Below, piece after piece: positions 1-6,089 of a stretch of DNA of 16,226 nt. The notes below the pieces were generated by a model. The model searched no databases. It worked only from the letters and a program-made list of their open reading frames with translations, and was not told the DNA's origin. Origin of the DNA: Pseudomonadota bacterium (GTDB taxonomy: Bacteria; Pseudomonadota; Gammaproteobacteria; Xanthomonadales; Xanthomonadaceae); the NCBI GenBank assembly GCA_023388355.1, contig JAEWGI010000039.1, positions 1-16,226 on the forward strand, written 5' to 3'. Positions within the stretch are counted from its first letter, which is position 1, and each line of letters begins with the position of its first letter. Made by a program: the position numbers and the translations under genes.

Positions 1-25
1 CCGCGGGCGCCACCGGGCGCCGCGG
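1..25 (-). other. GC-rich hairpin just downstream of bamB (window edge)
   Basis: The bases 1-6 (CCGCGG) pair with 20-25, and 8-11 pair with 16-19, around a 4-base loop, with G7 bulged. The hairpin sits 3 bases past the bamB stop on the minus strand. It could be part of a terminator or just GC-rich spacer. The bases that would hold a T-run lie outside the window, so it cannot be called a terminator. Confidence 0.25.
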
Positions 26-27
26 CC

Positions 28-1254
28 CTACTGCACGCGCCAGGCGGTCAGGTCGCCGTCGACGTTCTGCACCACCAGGATGCCGTCGGCCACCACCGGC
101 GCGCCCTTGATCGCAGCGCGTCCGGCGCGTTGGCGCGCGGCGAAATCACCGTTGTCCAGGCGCAGCCAGTGCAGGTAGCCGTCGAAATCGCCAACCACCG
201 CGTAGTCGCCGTGCACCGCCACTCCGCTCAGGCTGCGCCGCGCCAGGCCCGACTGCCCCCAGGCCGCGCTGCCCGAACTGCGGTCCAGGCCCCAGACCGA
301 TCCATTGCGGTCGGACACGATCACCTTGTCCACCGTCAGGCCCGGACGGCCGGCGCCGCCGTGCTCGCTGCCCCAGATCGGGCGGCCGCTGGGCGCGTCG
401 ATCGCCATCGTCGCCTGCTTGTAGCTGTTGGCGTAGAGCACGGTGCCATCGAGCACCGGGGTGCCGTCGATATCGGCCATGCGGTCGAGCTCGGTGCGCC
501 CGTCGGGCTGCGCCACGGGCAGGTCCCACAGCAGGCGGCCATCGGAAAGCGAGATCGCCGCCAGGGTGCCGTCGTCGTTGCCGATGAACACCAGGCCCGG
601 ACCCAGCACCGGCCCGTCGTTGCCGCGCACGGTCAGGGTCGGCAGCTCCCTGGTCCAGAACCAGCGCCGTTCGCCGCTGGCGGCGTCGAAGGCGGTCAGG
701 CGTCCGTCGTTGGAGCGCACGAACACCATGCCCTGGCCGATCACCGGCGGCGCGATCACCTCGTTGGGAACCTCGGCCTGCCAGCGCTCGGCGCCGGTCG
801 CGGCATCCAGCGCCACCACCTCGCCCTTGAGGCTGCCGGCCACCACCAGGCCCTCGCCGGCACCGGGACCGCCGCTCAGGCGCAGGTCCGAATCGTGGTG
901 CCACAGCAGCGCGCCCGACTGCAGGTCGAAGGCGCGCACGCCGCCGTCGACCGCCGCCGCATAGACGCGGCCGTCGGCGATGACCGGACCCTGGCGCACG
1001 CCGAGATGGTCCTCGCCCTTGCCGGCACTGGCCGACCACAGCCGCGAGACGCTCGCCGAGGGCGCGAAATCGACCAGCTCGGCAGGCTCGGACGCGCGCT
1101 TTTTCGCCGCCTTCTCGCCGTCGCCATCGAACCAGCCGCGGATGGTGCCGCAGCCGGCCAGCGCGAGGCTGCAGGCAAGCACGACGATTGTTCGGCCGGC
1201 ATGGCGCCGCCAGCGGTACCGCGCAGCAGCGGGCGCAAAGAGGGACGACTTCAT
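28..1254 (-). CDS. bamB: Outer membrane protein assembly factor BamB (lipoprotein)
   Basis: 408 residues. BamB is a periplasmic lipoprotein of the BAM complex; it binds BamA and helps insert beta-barrel proteins into the outer membrane. The N-terminus has a basic stretch, a hydrophobic segment (about 22-33) and a lipobox LAGC at 32-35, so Cys35 should be lipidated. The rest shows repeated PQQ/beta-propeller blades, each with a D-x-x-(S/T)-G-x-x-x-W type signature (for example FDLQSGALLW, LDAATGAERW, FDAASGERRW, IDAPSGRPIW, LDRSSGSAAW). The length is close to the family norm (E. coli about 392). The ATG start overlaps the TGA of the upstream yfgM by one base (TGATG), with a GGAAG-like ribosome site about 9 bases before it, indicating translational coupling. 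In related bacteria der/engA usually follows; that position is beyond the window. Confidence 0.95.
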   Translation of the reverse strand: MKSSLFAPAAARYRWRRHAGRTIVVLACSLALAGCGTIRGWFDGDGEKAAKKRASEPAELVDFAPSASVSRLWSASAGKGEDHLGVRQGPVIADGRVYAAAVDGGVRAFDLQSGALLWHHDSDLRLSGGPGAGEGLVVAGSLKGEVVALDAATGAERWQAEVPNEVIAPPVIGQGMVFVRSNDGRLTAFDAASGERRWFWTRELPTLTVRGNDGPVLGPGLVFIGNDDGTLAAISLSDGRLLWDLPVAQPDGRTELDRMADIDGTPVLDGTVLYANSYKQATMAIDAPSGRPIWGSEHGGAGRPGLTVDKVIVSDRNGSVWGLDRSSGSAAWGQSGLARRSLSGVAVHGDYAVVGDFDGYLHWLRLDNGDFAARQRAGRAAIKGAPVVADGILVVQNVDGDLTAWRVQ

Positions 1255-1886
1255 CAGGATTCGGCTTCCGTCGTATCCGGCGTGCCGCCGGTCTGGGTCA
1301 GTTTGAGTTCCAGCAGCTGACGCTGCGGCGCGGCGACGTCGAGCTTGCGCAACGCCTCCTCGTAATCCTTGCGGGCTTCGTCGGGCTTGCCGAGGGCGAA
1401 CTGCGCGTCGCCGCGGGCCTCGAGCGCGCCCGGGTCGTCGGCCCCCGCGAGCAGGGTCAGCGCTTCCGCGCCCTGCCCCGCATCCACCAGCAGCCTCGCC
1501 AGGCGAAGGCGGATCACCGCCGCCAGGCCCGGGTCCTCGCTGTGCGCGGCGCGCAGCGTGGCGATCGCGGCCTCGCCCTCGCCGGCCGCGAGCTGGCCCT
1601 TGGCCAAGGCGAGTGCGGCCAGCGGCGCGTAGCTGGTGGTGGCCAGGCTGCCGGCAGCGGTCGTGGCCTGTTCGAGATTGCCGGCCTCGACCGCACCCAC
1701 CATGCGTTCGTAGGCTTCACCGGTGGCAACGCGCTGCTGGTGCTCCCGCTGCAGCCACCACTTGCCGCCGCCGATGATGGCCAGACCCAGGACCAGTCCT
1801 CCGACGATCCCGAGGCCGTTGTCCTTCAGCCAGGTGCGGACCTTCTCGCCTTGTTCGTGCTCATCGAGCAGTTCATCCAACGCCAT
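1254..1886 (-). CDS. yfgM: YfgM-family TPR membrane protein (ancillary SecYEG translocon subunit)
   Basis: 210 residues. A short cytoplasmic N-terminus begins MALDELLDEHEQ, followed by one transmembrane helix at about 24-45 (GLGIVGGLVLGLAIIGGG) and a periplasmic TPR-like helical domain (about 50-195), the layout of the YfgM/TPR_21 family. In E. coli YfgM associates with PpiD and the SecYEG translocon and helps secreted proteins across the periplasm. A poorly conserved acidic tail ends the protein. Position next to bamB matches the conserved yfgM-bamB pair, and the genes share one base at the stop/start. The ribosome site in front of the ATG at 1886 is weak. The family call is firm; the chaperone role is known from E. 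coli and inferred here. Confidence 0.9.
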   Translation of the reverse strand: MALDELLDEHEQGEKVRTWLKDNGLGIVGGLVLGLAIIGGGKWWLQREHQQRVATGEAYERMVGAVEAGNLEQATTAAGSLATTSYAPLAALALAKGQLAAGEGEAAIATLRAAHSEDPGLAAVIRLRLARLLVDAGQGAEALTLLAGADDPGALEARGDAQFALGKPDEARKDYEEALRKLDVAAPQRQLLELKLTQTGGTPDTTEAES

Positions 1887-1904
1887 CGTCTACTGCCATC
1901 AGGT

Positions 1905-1931
1905 CTTGTCCCAGGCCGATGGCGGGACAAG
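1905..1931 (-). other. Perfect 8-bp inverted repeat in the yfgM leader
   Basis: CTTGTCCC (1905-1912) and GGGACAAG (1924-1931) are exact inverted copies separated by 11 bases, about 18 bases upstream of the yfgM ATG. It could be an operator or a leader hairpin. There is no T-run after it in the minus direction, so a terminator is unlikely. Confidence 0.35.
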
Positions 1932-1944
1932 CGGAGCGATCGGG

Positions 1945-1969
1945 AAACGCCCGGCATCGGGGCCGGGCG
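1945..1969 (-). terminator. Possible weak intrinsic terminator after rodZ
   Basis: An 8-bp perfect GC stem (CGCCCGGC at 1948-1955 with GCCGGGCG at 1962-1969, 6-base loop) lies about 25 bases past the rodZ stop. In the minus direction it is followed by TTT (1947-1945) and then CCCG. The stem is strong but the T-run is short, so termination may be partial. It would separate the ndk-rlmN-pilF-rodZ transcript from yfgM-bamB. Confidence 0.4.
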
Positions 1970-1993
1970 CGCGTTCCATCGACAGTCGCGGCG

Positions 1994-2830
1994 CTACTGG
2001 CCGAGCGGCGCGATGGAGCCGTCAGAGGATACCGTAAAGCGCGCGACGTTCGCTCGCTGGAACTCGGACAGATCCTGAACACTGCCGTTGCCCCGCACCT
2101 CCACCGCCTCGACGTTGCCGATCACCACGCGGCCCACTTCGCCACGGGCAAAGTCGCGACGGTCGCCGGCCTTGAGCAGGCCACGTTCGAGCACGTCGCC
2201 CTGGAGATCGAAGATCTCCACCCAGCTGTCTTCGGAAAACCGCAGCGACAGCGCCGCCGCGTCGGCGGGGCGGGTCGCCGCGCGCTCGCGCTGCGGCAGC
2301 GCCGCCATCGACGCCACCAGCGGCCGCGGGCCGTCGTCGACTCCCGGCTCCGGCGCCGGGCGTTCGGCGGTCGCCGCCGGATCCGCGGGCAGTTCGAGCG
2401 CGGTGTCCAGCTGGATCCGCGAGTCGAGGTGGGAGCGGGTCGCCATCCACACCGGCACCGCGATCAGGGCGGTGATCACGATGTAGACCATGCGCCCCAT
2501 CAGCCGGTCGGCGGCGCGGCGCAGCGGCGGGGTGTAGGCGCGCGGTTCGAGCTTGGCCGGCTCGATCGGCAGCGAGGGCGAGGCCGAGGGAAGCGCCTCG
2601 TCGATGCGCAGCCCGAGCAGCCGCGCATAGCTGCGCAACTGGCCGCGGACGAAGACCGGCGCATCAAGCCCGTCCCAGTCCTGGTTTTCAAGCGACTGGA
2701 CCACGCGGACAGGCATTTTCAGCCGCCGCGCCACCTCGGCCACGTCAAGGCCTGCCGCCTCGCGCGCCTTGCGCAGTCGTTCGCCGTCGCCGCAGCCGGT
2801 CCGGCCGGCCATCTGGTCGGAAGACTTCAT
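1994..2830 (-). CDS. rodZ: RodZ-like cytoskeletal/cell-shape membrane protein
   Basis: 278 residues, shorter than E. coli RodZ (337). Domains in order: an N-terminal HTH_25 (Xre/Cro-like) fold at about 15-75 (LRKAREAAGLDVAEVARRLK, then VRVVQSLENQDW and the YARLLGL end); a basic juxtamembrane stretch; one transmembrane helix at about 114-130; an Ala/Pro-rich periplasmic linker (about 140-185); and a C-terminal beta-rich RodZ_C/DUF4115 domain (about 190-275, with SLRFSEDSWVEIFD). RodZ links cytoplasmic MreB to the elongation machinery and helps keep the rod shape. The ATG overlaps the pilF stop by four bases (ATGA), so the two are probably translationally coupled; a GGAAAG ribosome site lies upstream. 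In many gammaproteobacteria ispG and hisS follow rodZ; here neither does. Confidence 0.88.
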   Translation of the reverse strand: MKSSDQMAGRTGCGDGERLRKAREAAGLDVAEVARRLKMPVRVVQSLENQDWDGLDAPVFVRGQLRSYARLLGLRIDEALPSASPSLPIEPAKLEPRAYTPPLRRAADRLMGRMVYIVITALIAVPVWMATRSHLDSRIQLDTALELPADPAATAERPAPEPGVDDGPRPLVASMAALPQRERAATRPADAAALSLRFSEDSWVEIFDLQGDVLERGLLKAGDRRDFARGEVGRVVIGNVEAVEVRGNGSVQDLSEFQRANVARFTVSSDGSIAPLGQ

Positions 2831-3642
2831 AGTGTGCTGCTTTCCCCTGGAAACGTGCTTCCTGCCTGCGGAAACTCAGTCCTGAGCCGCTCAACATAAC
2901 GGCCCGCGGCACGGCTGTCGCCGAGTTTATCCTCGATTCGTGACGCCAATTCGAGCGCCGGGCGCGTCGCAGGCCCCGCCGCGAGCCGGCGCTGGGAGAA
3001 TGCGCGGGCATCGAGGTACTGCCCCTGGCGCATGCTTTCCTCGGCCATCGCGCCCAGCGCGACCAGGTTGACCGGGTCGAGTTCGAGCGCGGCGCGCAGG
3101 TCGCGTTCGACCCGGTCGAACTCCCCCGCCCGGGCGGCGCAGGCACCGGCATTGGCCATCGCCCCGGCGCGGTCGCCGTAGCGGGGGTCGCGCAGGGCAT
3201 TGTCGAACCATTGCAGCGATTCGGCCGCGCGCCCGTTGCCGCACAGCCAGGCGCCGTAGTTGTTGTAGGTCGCCCCGGACGGCCCCAGGCGCGCCGCCTC
3301 GGCGTGGTGGGTGCCGGCCAGCTCCGTGTTGCCCTGCCTGGCGGCGATCATCGCCATGATCGTATGCCCCGCGGGCAACTCGTCGTCGGCCCTGAGCGCC
3401 GCCCTGGCCTCCTTGGCCGCTTCCTCGATCTCGCCGGCGCGAATGTGCCGGTCGGCGGCCGTCAAGTGCCGCCGCGCCTCGGCTCGACGCTTTCCGGACT
3501 CGCTTTCCCTGAAGGTGTACTCGGGCGCCACCCTGTCCACGCCCCGGCGCGAAGCGTCCGGCTTGACGAAGCTCAGCCGCGAACAGGCGCTGGTGGCGAA
3601 CACCAGCACGGCCGCCAGCAGGATCGGCTCACGCCAGCGCAT
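2827..3642 (-). CDS. pilF: Type IV pilus biogenesis/stability lipoprotein PilF (PilW)
   Basis: 271 residues. PilF is the pilotin that carries the secretin PilQ to the outer membrane and supports its assembly for type IV pili. The N-terminus is a short signal (residues 2-18) ending in a lipobox-like ATSAC with Cys20; Thr rather than Leu at -3 makes the lipobox weak. A basic/acidic linker is followed by tandem TPR motifs across about 55-230 (for example [63 protein letters not shown]), as expected for TPR-built PilF. The gene begins inside the 3' end of rlmN (14-base overlap) and its stop overlaps the rodZ start. The rlmN-pilF-rodZ order matches related gammaproteobacteria. Confidence 0.9.
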   Translation of the reverse strand: MRWREPILLAAVLVFATSACSRLSFVKPDASRRGVDRVAPEYTFRESESGKRRAEARRHLTAADRHIRAGEIEEAAKEARAALRADDELPAGHTIMAMIAARQGNTELAGTHHAEAARLGPSGATYNNYGAWLCGNGRAAESLQWFDNALRDPRYGDRAGAMANAGACAARAGEFDRVERDLRAALELDPVNLVALGAMAEESMRQGQYLDARAFSQRRLAAGPATRPALELASRIEDKLGDSRAAGRYVERLRTEFPQAGSTFPGESSTL

Positions 3643-4783
3643 CGGCGCCTCCCTCCTGCAGCCGCTTGCGGAACTCGGACTGGCGCCGGGTGCGGTCCAT
3701 CACCTGGCCCTTGAGCTGGCCGCAGGCCGCGTCGATGTCGTCGCCGCGGGTGCGGCGCACCGGCGCGATGCGGCCGGCCTCGTTGAGCAGCTTCTGGAAA
3801 CGGCGGATGGCCGCGTCGTCCGGGCGCTGGTAGCGCGTGCCCGGAAACGGGTTGAACGGGATCAGGTTGACCTTGGCCGCGTCCTTCATCTGCAGCCGGT
3901 TGTCGAAATCGCGCATCAGCCGCACCAGTTCGCGCGCATGCGCGGGCTGGTCGTTGACGTCCTTCATCAGGGTGTATTCGAAGGTCACCGACTCGCCGCG
4001 CTTGCGCTGCGCGTAGCGCACGCAGGAATCCATCAGCTCGGCGATCGGGTACTTCCTGTTGAGCGGAACGAGCTGGCTGCGCAGTTCGTCGTTGGGCGCG
4101 TGCAGCGACACCGCCAGCGACACGTCGCTGACCTCGCCCAGCTTGTCGATCATCGGCACCACGCCGGCGGTCGACAGGGTCACGCGCTTGTTGGCCAGGC
4201 CGTAGCCCAGGTCGTCGCGCATCACGCTCATCGCGCGGACCACGTTGTCGAAGTTCATGAGCGGCTCGCCCATGCCCATCATCACCACGTTGGTCAGCCT
4301 GCGCTGCCTGTGGGGCACGTTGCCCAGGTGGCGCGCGGCGGTCCACACCTGGCCGATGATCTCGGCGGTGGACAGGTTGCGGTTGAAGCCCTGGGTGGCG
4401 GTCGAGCAGAACGTGCAGTTCAGCGCGCAGCCCACCTGCGAGGACACGCACAGGGTGCCGCGGCCCTTGTCGGGAATGTAGACCGCTTCGATGGCGTTGT
4501 TGCCATCCATGCCCAGCAGCCACTTGTGGGTGCCGTCGGCCGAGGGCTTGTCGAACTGGACCTGCGGCACGCGCACTTCGGCATGCCCGTGCAGCTTGGC
4601 CCGCAGCGCCTTGCCAAGGTCGGTCATCTCGTCGAAATCGGTGACATGGCGGTGGTGGATCCACTTCATCACCTGGTGCGCGCGGAAGCGCTTCTCGCCG
4701 AGGGCATCGGCGAAAAAGCGCTCCAACCCCTCGCGATCGAGGTCGAGCAGGTTCTGCTTCGTGCTGGTCGCGGGGGTGTCCAC
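3629..4783 (-). CDS. rlmN: Dual-specificity RNA methyltransferase RlmN
   Basis: 384 residues. A radical-SAM enzyme that makes 2-methyladenosine at A2503 of 23S rRNA and at A37 of some tRNAs, using a methyl-Cys intermediate. The [4Fe-4S] motif CxxxCxxC is seen at Cys119/Cys123/Cys126 ([10 protein letters not shown]), and the second catalytic cysteine, needed to resolve the intermediate, is Cys354 ([12 protein letters not shown]). The [15 protein letters not shown]-binding segment and the SLHAPND motif are present. An N-terminal accessory region (about 1-100) precedes the radical-SAM barrel. The start is GTG at 4783 (the coding strand reads GTGGACACC); the in-frame TGA of ndk lies 18 bases upstream and no other start exists between them. 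It follows ndk closely, suggesting a shared transcript. Confidence 0.96.
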   Translation of the reverse strand: MDTPATSTKQNLLDLDREGLERFFADALGEKRFRAHQVMKWIHHRHVTDFDEMTDLGKALRAKLHGHAEVRVPQVQFDKPSADGTHKWLLGMDGNNAIEAVYIPDKGRGTLCVSSQVGCALNCTFCSTATQGFNRNLSTAEIIGQVWTAARHLGNVPHRQRRLTNVVMMGMGEPLMNFDNVVRAMSVMRDDLGYGLANKRVTLSTAGVVPMIDKLGEVSDVSLAVSLHAPNDELRSQLVPLNRKYPIAELMDSCVRYAQRKRGESVTFEYTLMKDVNDQPAHARELVRLMRDFDNRLQMKDAAKVNLIPFNPFPGTRYQRPDDAAIRRFQKLLNEAGRIAPVRRTRGDDIDAACGQLKGQVMDRTRRQSEFRKRLQEGGADALA

Positions 4784-4801
4784 TTGAAGCTCAGGCCATT
4801 C

Positions 4802-5227
4802 TCAACGGGAAAAAATCTCGGTGCTGGCGAAGAAGTAGGCGATTTCCACCGCGGCGGTTTCCGGCGCGTCCGAACCGTGCACGGCGTTGGCGTCGATGCT
4901 GTCGGCGAAGTCGGCGCGGATCGTGCCGGCGGCGGCTTCCTTGGGATTGGTCGCGCCCATCAACTCGCGGTTCTTCGCGATCGCGCCCTCGCCTTCGAGC
5001 ACCTGCACCATCACCGGGCCGCTGATCATGAACTCGACCAGCGCGTTGAAGAACGGACGCTCGCGATGCACCGCATAGAAGCCTTCGGCCTCCTTGCGCG
5101 AGAGATGCTTCATCTTCGAGGCGACGACCTTCAGGCCGCCCTTCTCGAAGCGGCTGTAGATTTCGCCGATGACGTTCTTGGCGACGGCATCGGGCTTGAT
5201 GATCGAAAGGGTGCGCTCCAGCGCCAT
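4802..5227 (-). CDS. ndk: Nucleoside diphosphate kinase
   Basis: 141 residues (E. coli has 143). Transfers the gamma-phosphate of ATP to NDPs via a phosphohistidine, balancing NTP pools. The active-site His is His117 in NAVHGSD, at the same number as in E. coli. [12 protein letters not shown] starts the fold, with a [11 protein letters not shown] strand and the [12 protein letters not shown] nucleotide-binding loop. The reading frame stays open upstream, but the ATG at 5227 is chosen because the homologous N-terminus begins [13 protein letters not shown] and a GGAGA ribosome site lies about 9 bases before it. It heads the ndk-rlmN-pilF-rodZ run and is divergent from the TetR/fatty-acid operon. 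Its leader contains a terminator-like hairpin (see 5283-5308). Confidence 0.97.
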   Translation of the reverse strand: MALERTLSIIKPDAVAKNVIGEIYSRFEKGGLKVVASKMKHLSRKEAEGFYAVHRERPFFNALVEFMISGPVMVQVLEGEGAIAKNRELMGATNPKEAAAGTIRADFADSIDANAVHGSDAPETAAVEIAYFFASTEIFSR

Positions 5228-5282
5228 GGGCAGATCTCCGGGCAGGGGGCCGCACGCTCCGGCGGCGACCAGATTAACATGG

Positions 5283-5308
5283 AAAAACCCGCGTGGGGAC
5301 GCGGGTTT
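5283..5308 (-). terminator. Terminator-like hairpin in the ndk leader
   Basis: AAACCCGCGT (5285-5294) and ACGCGGGTTT (5299-5308) form a perfect 10-bp stem with a GGGG loop. In the minus direction the stem runs straight into TTTTT (5287-5283), the form of a Rho-independent terminator. No gene on the minus strand ends in front of it: ndk begins 56 bases downstream. It may be an attenuator in the ndk leader or end a very short transcript. On the plus strand the stem is followed only by TTTAG, so it is oriented minus. Confidence 0.65.
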
Positions 5309-5322
5309 AGCCGACAAGGCTG

Positions 5323-5336
5323 CGGTAATTCTACCG
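5323..5336 (-). promoter_or_regulatory. Candidate ndk -10 (TAGAAT) inside an inverted repeat
   Basis: On the minus strand TAGAAT (5333-5328) resembles a -10 box and lies within the perfect palindrome CGGTA-GAAT-TACCG (5336-5323). No convincing -35 lies 16-18 bases before it. If it is the start region, RNA would begin near 5321 and reach the hairpin at 5308-5283 after only about 15 bases. Confidence 0.3.
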
Positions 5337-5365
5337 GATTGTGCTCCAACGCAGGAGGGGTGGAT

Positions 5366-5394
5366 TTGCGTCTTGAATGGACCCGGACTAAGAT
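5366..5394 (+). promoter_or_regulatory. Promoter of the TetR-fadN-fadA operon
   Basis: TTGCGT (5366-5371) and TAAGAT (5389-5394) are separated by exactly 17 bases, a good fit to a housekeeping sigma promoter. Transcription would begin near 5401, about 30 bases before the regulator ATG. The operator at 5393-5410 overlaps the end of the -10 and the start point. Confidence 0.6.
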
Positions 5395-5410
5395 CAAACA
5401 AGCGTTTGAT
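5393..5410 (+). promoter_or_regulatory. PsrA/FadR-like TetR operator
   Basis: A perfect palindrome: ATCAAAC (5393-5399), spacer AAGC (5400-5403), GTTTGAT (5404-5410). The core CAAAC-N4-GTTTG fits the (G/C)AAAC-N2-4-GTTT(G/C) motif reported for Pseudomonas PsrA. It covers the end of the -10 and the expected start, the place where a repressor would block RNA polymerase. That the adjacent regulator binds it is inferred. Confidence 0.65.
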
Positions 5411-5429
5411 TGAGCGGTGGACGGACAGC

Positions 5430-6050
5430 ATGGCGGTACCCGGGCAGCAGTTCTCCACCAAGGACCGGATCCTCGGCGCGGCCGAGGAACTGTTCGCCCA
5501 GCACGGCTTTTCCGGCACCTCGCTGCGCCAGGTCACCGCCCTGGCGGACGTCAACATCGCCGCGGTCAACTATCACTTCGGCAGCAAGGACAACCTGGTC
5601 CACGAAGTGTTCCGCCGGCGCATGGACGCGATGAGCCAACAGCGCCTGGAGCGACTGCGTGCCGCCGTGGCCGAGGGCGCCGATGCGCTCGATCCGATCC
5701 TGGCCGCCTTCGTGGAGCCGGCGCTCGACCTGGCCCTGGAGCGCCAGGGCCACGCCTTCATCCGCGTCATCGCGCGCGCTTACGCCGAGAACAACGAGAA
5801 TCTGCGCAGGTTCCTGTCCGACCGCTACGGCCACGTGCAACGCGAGTTCGCCCGCGCGCTCGCGACCCGGCTGCCGCGCCTGGACAAGGAAACCCTGTAT
5901 TGGCGACTGGACTTCCTCGGCGGCGCGCTGACCTACGCCATGGCCGACTTCGGCCTGATCAAGCGGCCGGCGGGAGTCGACGAAGCCGCCCACCGCCGCC
6001 AGGCCGCACGCGAACTGATCCGCTTTGCCGCCGCCGGATTCGAAGCCTGA
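5430..6050 (+). CDS. TetR-family regulator of fatty-acid degradation, PsrA/FadR-like
   Basis: 206 residues. The N-terminal TetR_N DNA-binding domain spans about 10-56 ([18 protein letters not shown], helix [13 protein letters not shown], recognition helix [11 protein letters not shown] at 43-53). The long C-terminal helical domain is the ligand and dimer part; its segment [20 protein letters not shown] resembles the ELFWRVHFMLGA region of PsrA, a repressor that releases DNA on binding long-chain fatty acids. Start ATG 5430 is chosen because it is the first ATG after the promoter/operator and gives the usual TetR N-terminus; the ribosome site is weak. Two beta-oxidation genes follow on the same strand with a 30-40 base gap, and a PsrA-type operator lies over its own promoter, so autoregulated repression of the operon is likely. 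The ligand has not been shown. Confidence 0.85.
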   Translation: MAVPGQQFSTKDRILGAAEELFAQHGFSGTSLRQVTALADVNIAAVNYHFGSKDNLVHEVFRRRMDAMSQQRLERLRAAVAEGADALDPILAAFVEPALDLALERQGHAFIRVIARAYAENNENLRRFLSDRYGHVQREFARALATRLPRLDKETLYWRLDFLGGALTYAMADFGLIKRPAGVDEAAHRRQAARELIRFAAAGFEA

Positions 6051-6089
6051 GACCCGGCGATCCCCTTTTCAAACAGATGGATGCAGAAC

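Noticed and set aside
4794..4799. ATG at 4799 upstream of rlmN
   Set aside because: It reads ATG GCC then a stop codon, so it cannot be a gene start; GTG 4783 is the only start after the in-frame stop.
5131..5397. Possible leader peptide upstream of ndk (88-codon minus-strand frame)
   Set aside because: It crosses the terminator stem and the ndk start, has no ribosome site, and no run of regulatory codons was seen.
3311..5413. 700-codon plus-strand open frame across pilF, rlmN and ndk
   Set aside because: It covers three well-identified minus-strand genes and has no recognisable domain; a result of high GC.
6063..6080. CAAAC half-site before the FadN-like gene as a second operator
   Set aside because: Only one half (TTTTCAAACA) is present with no inverted partner at the right spacing.
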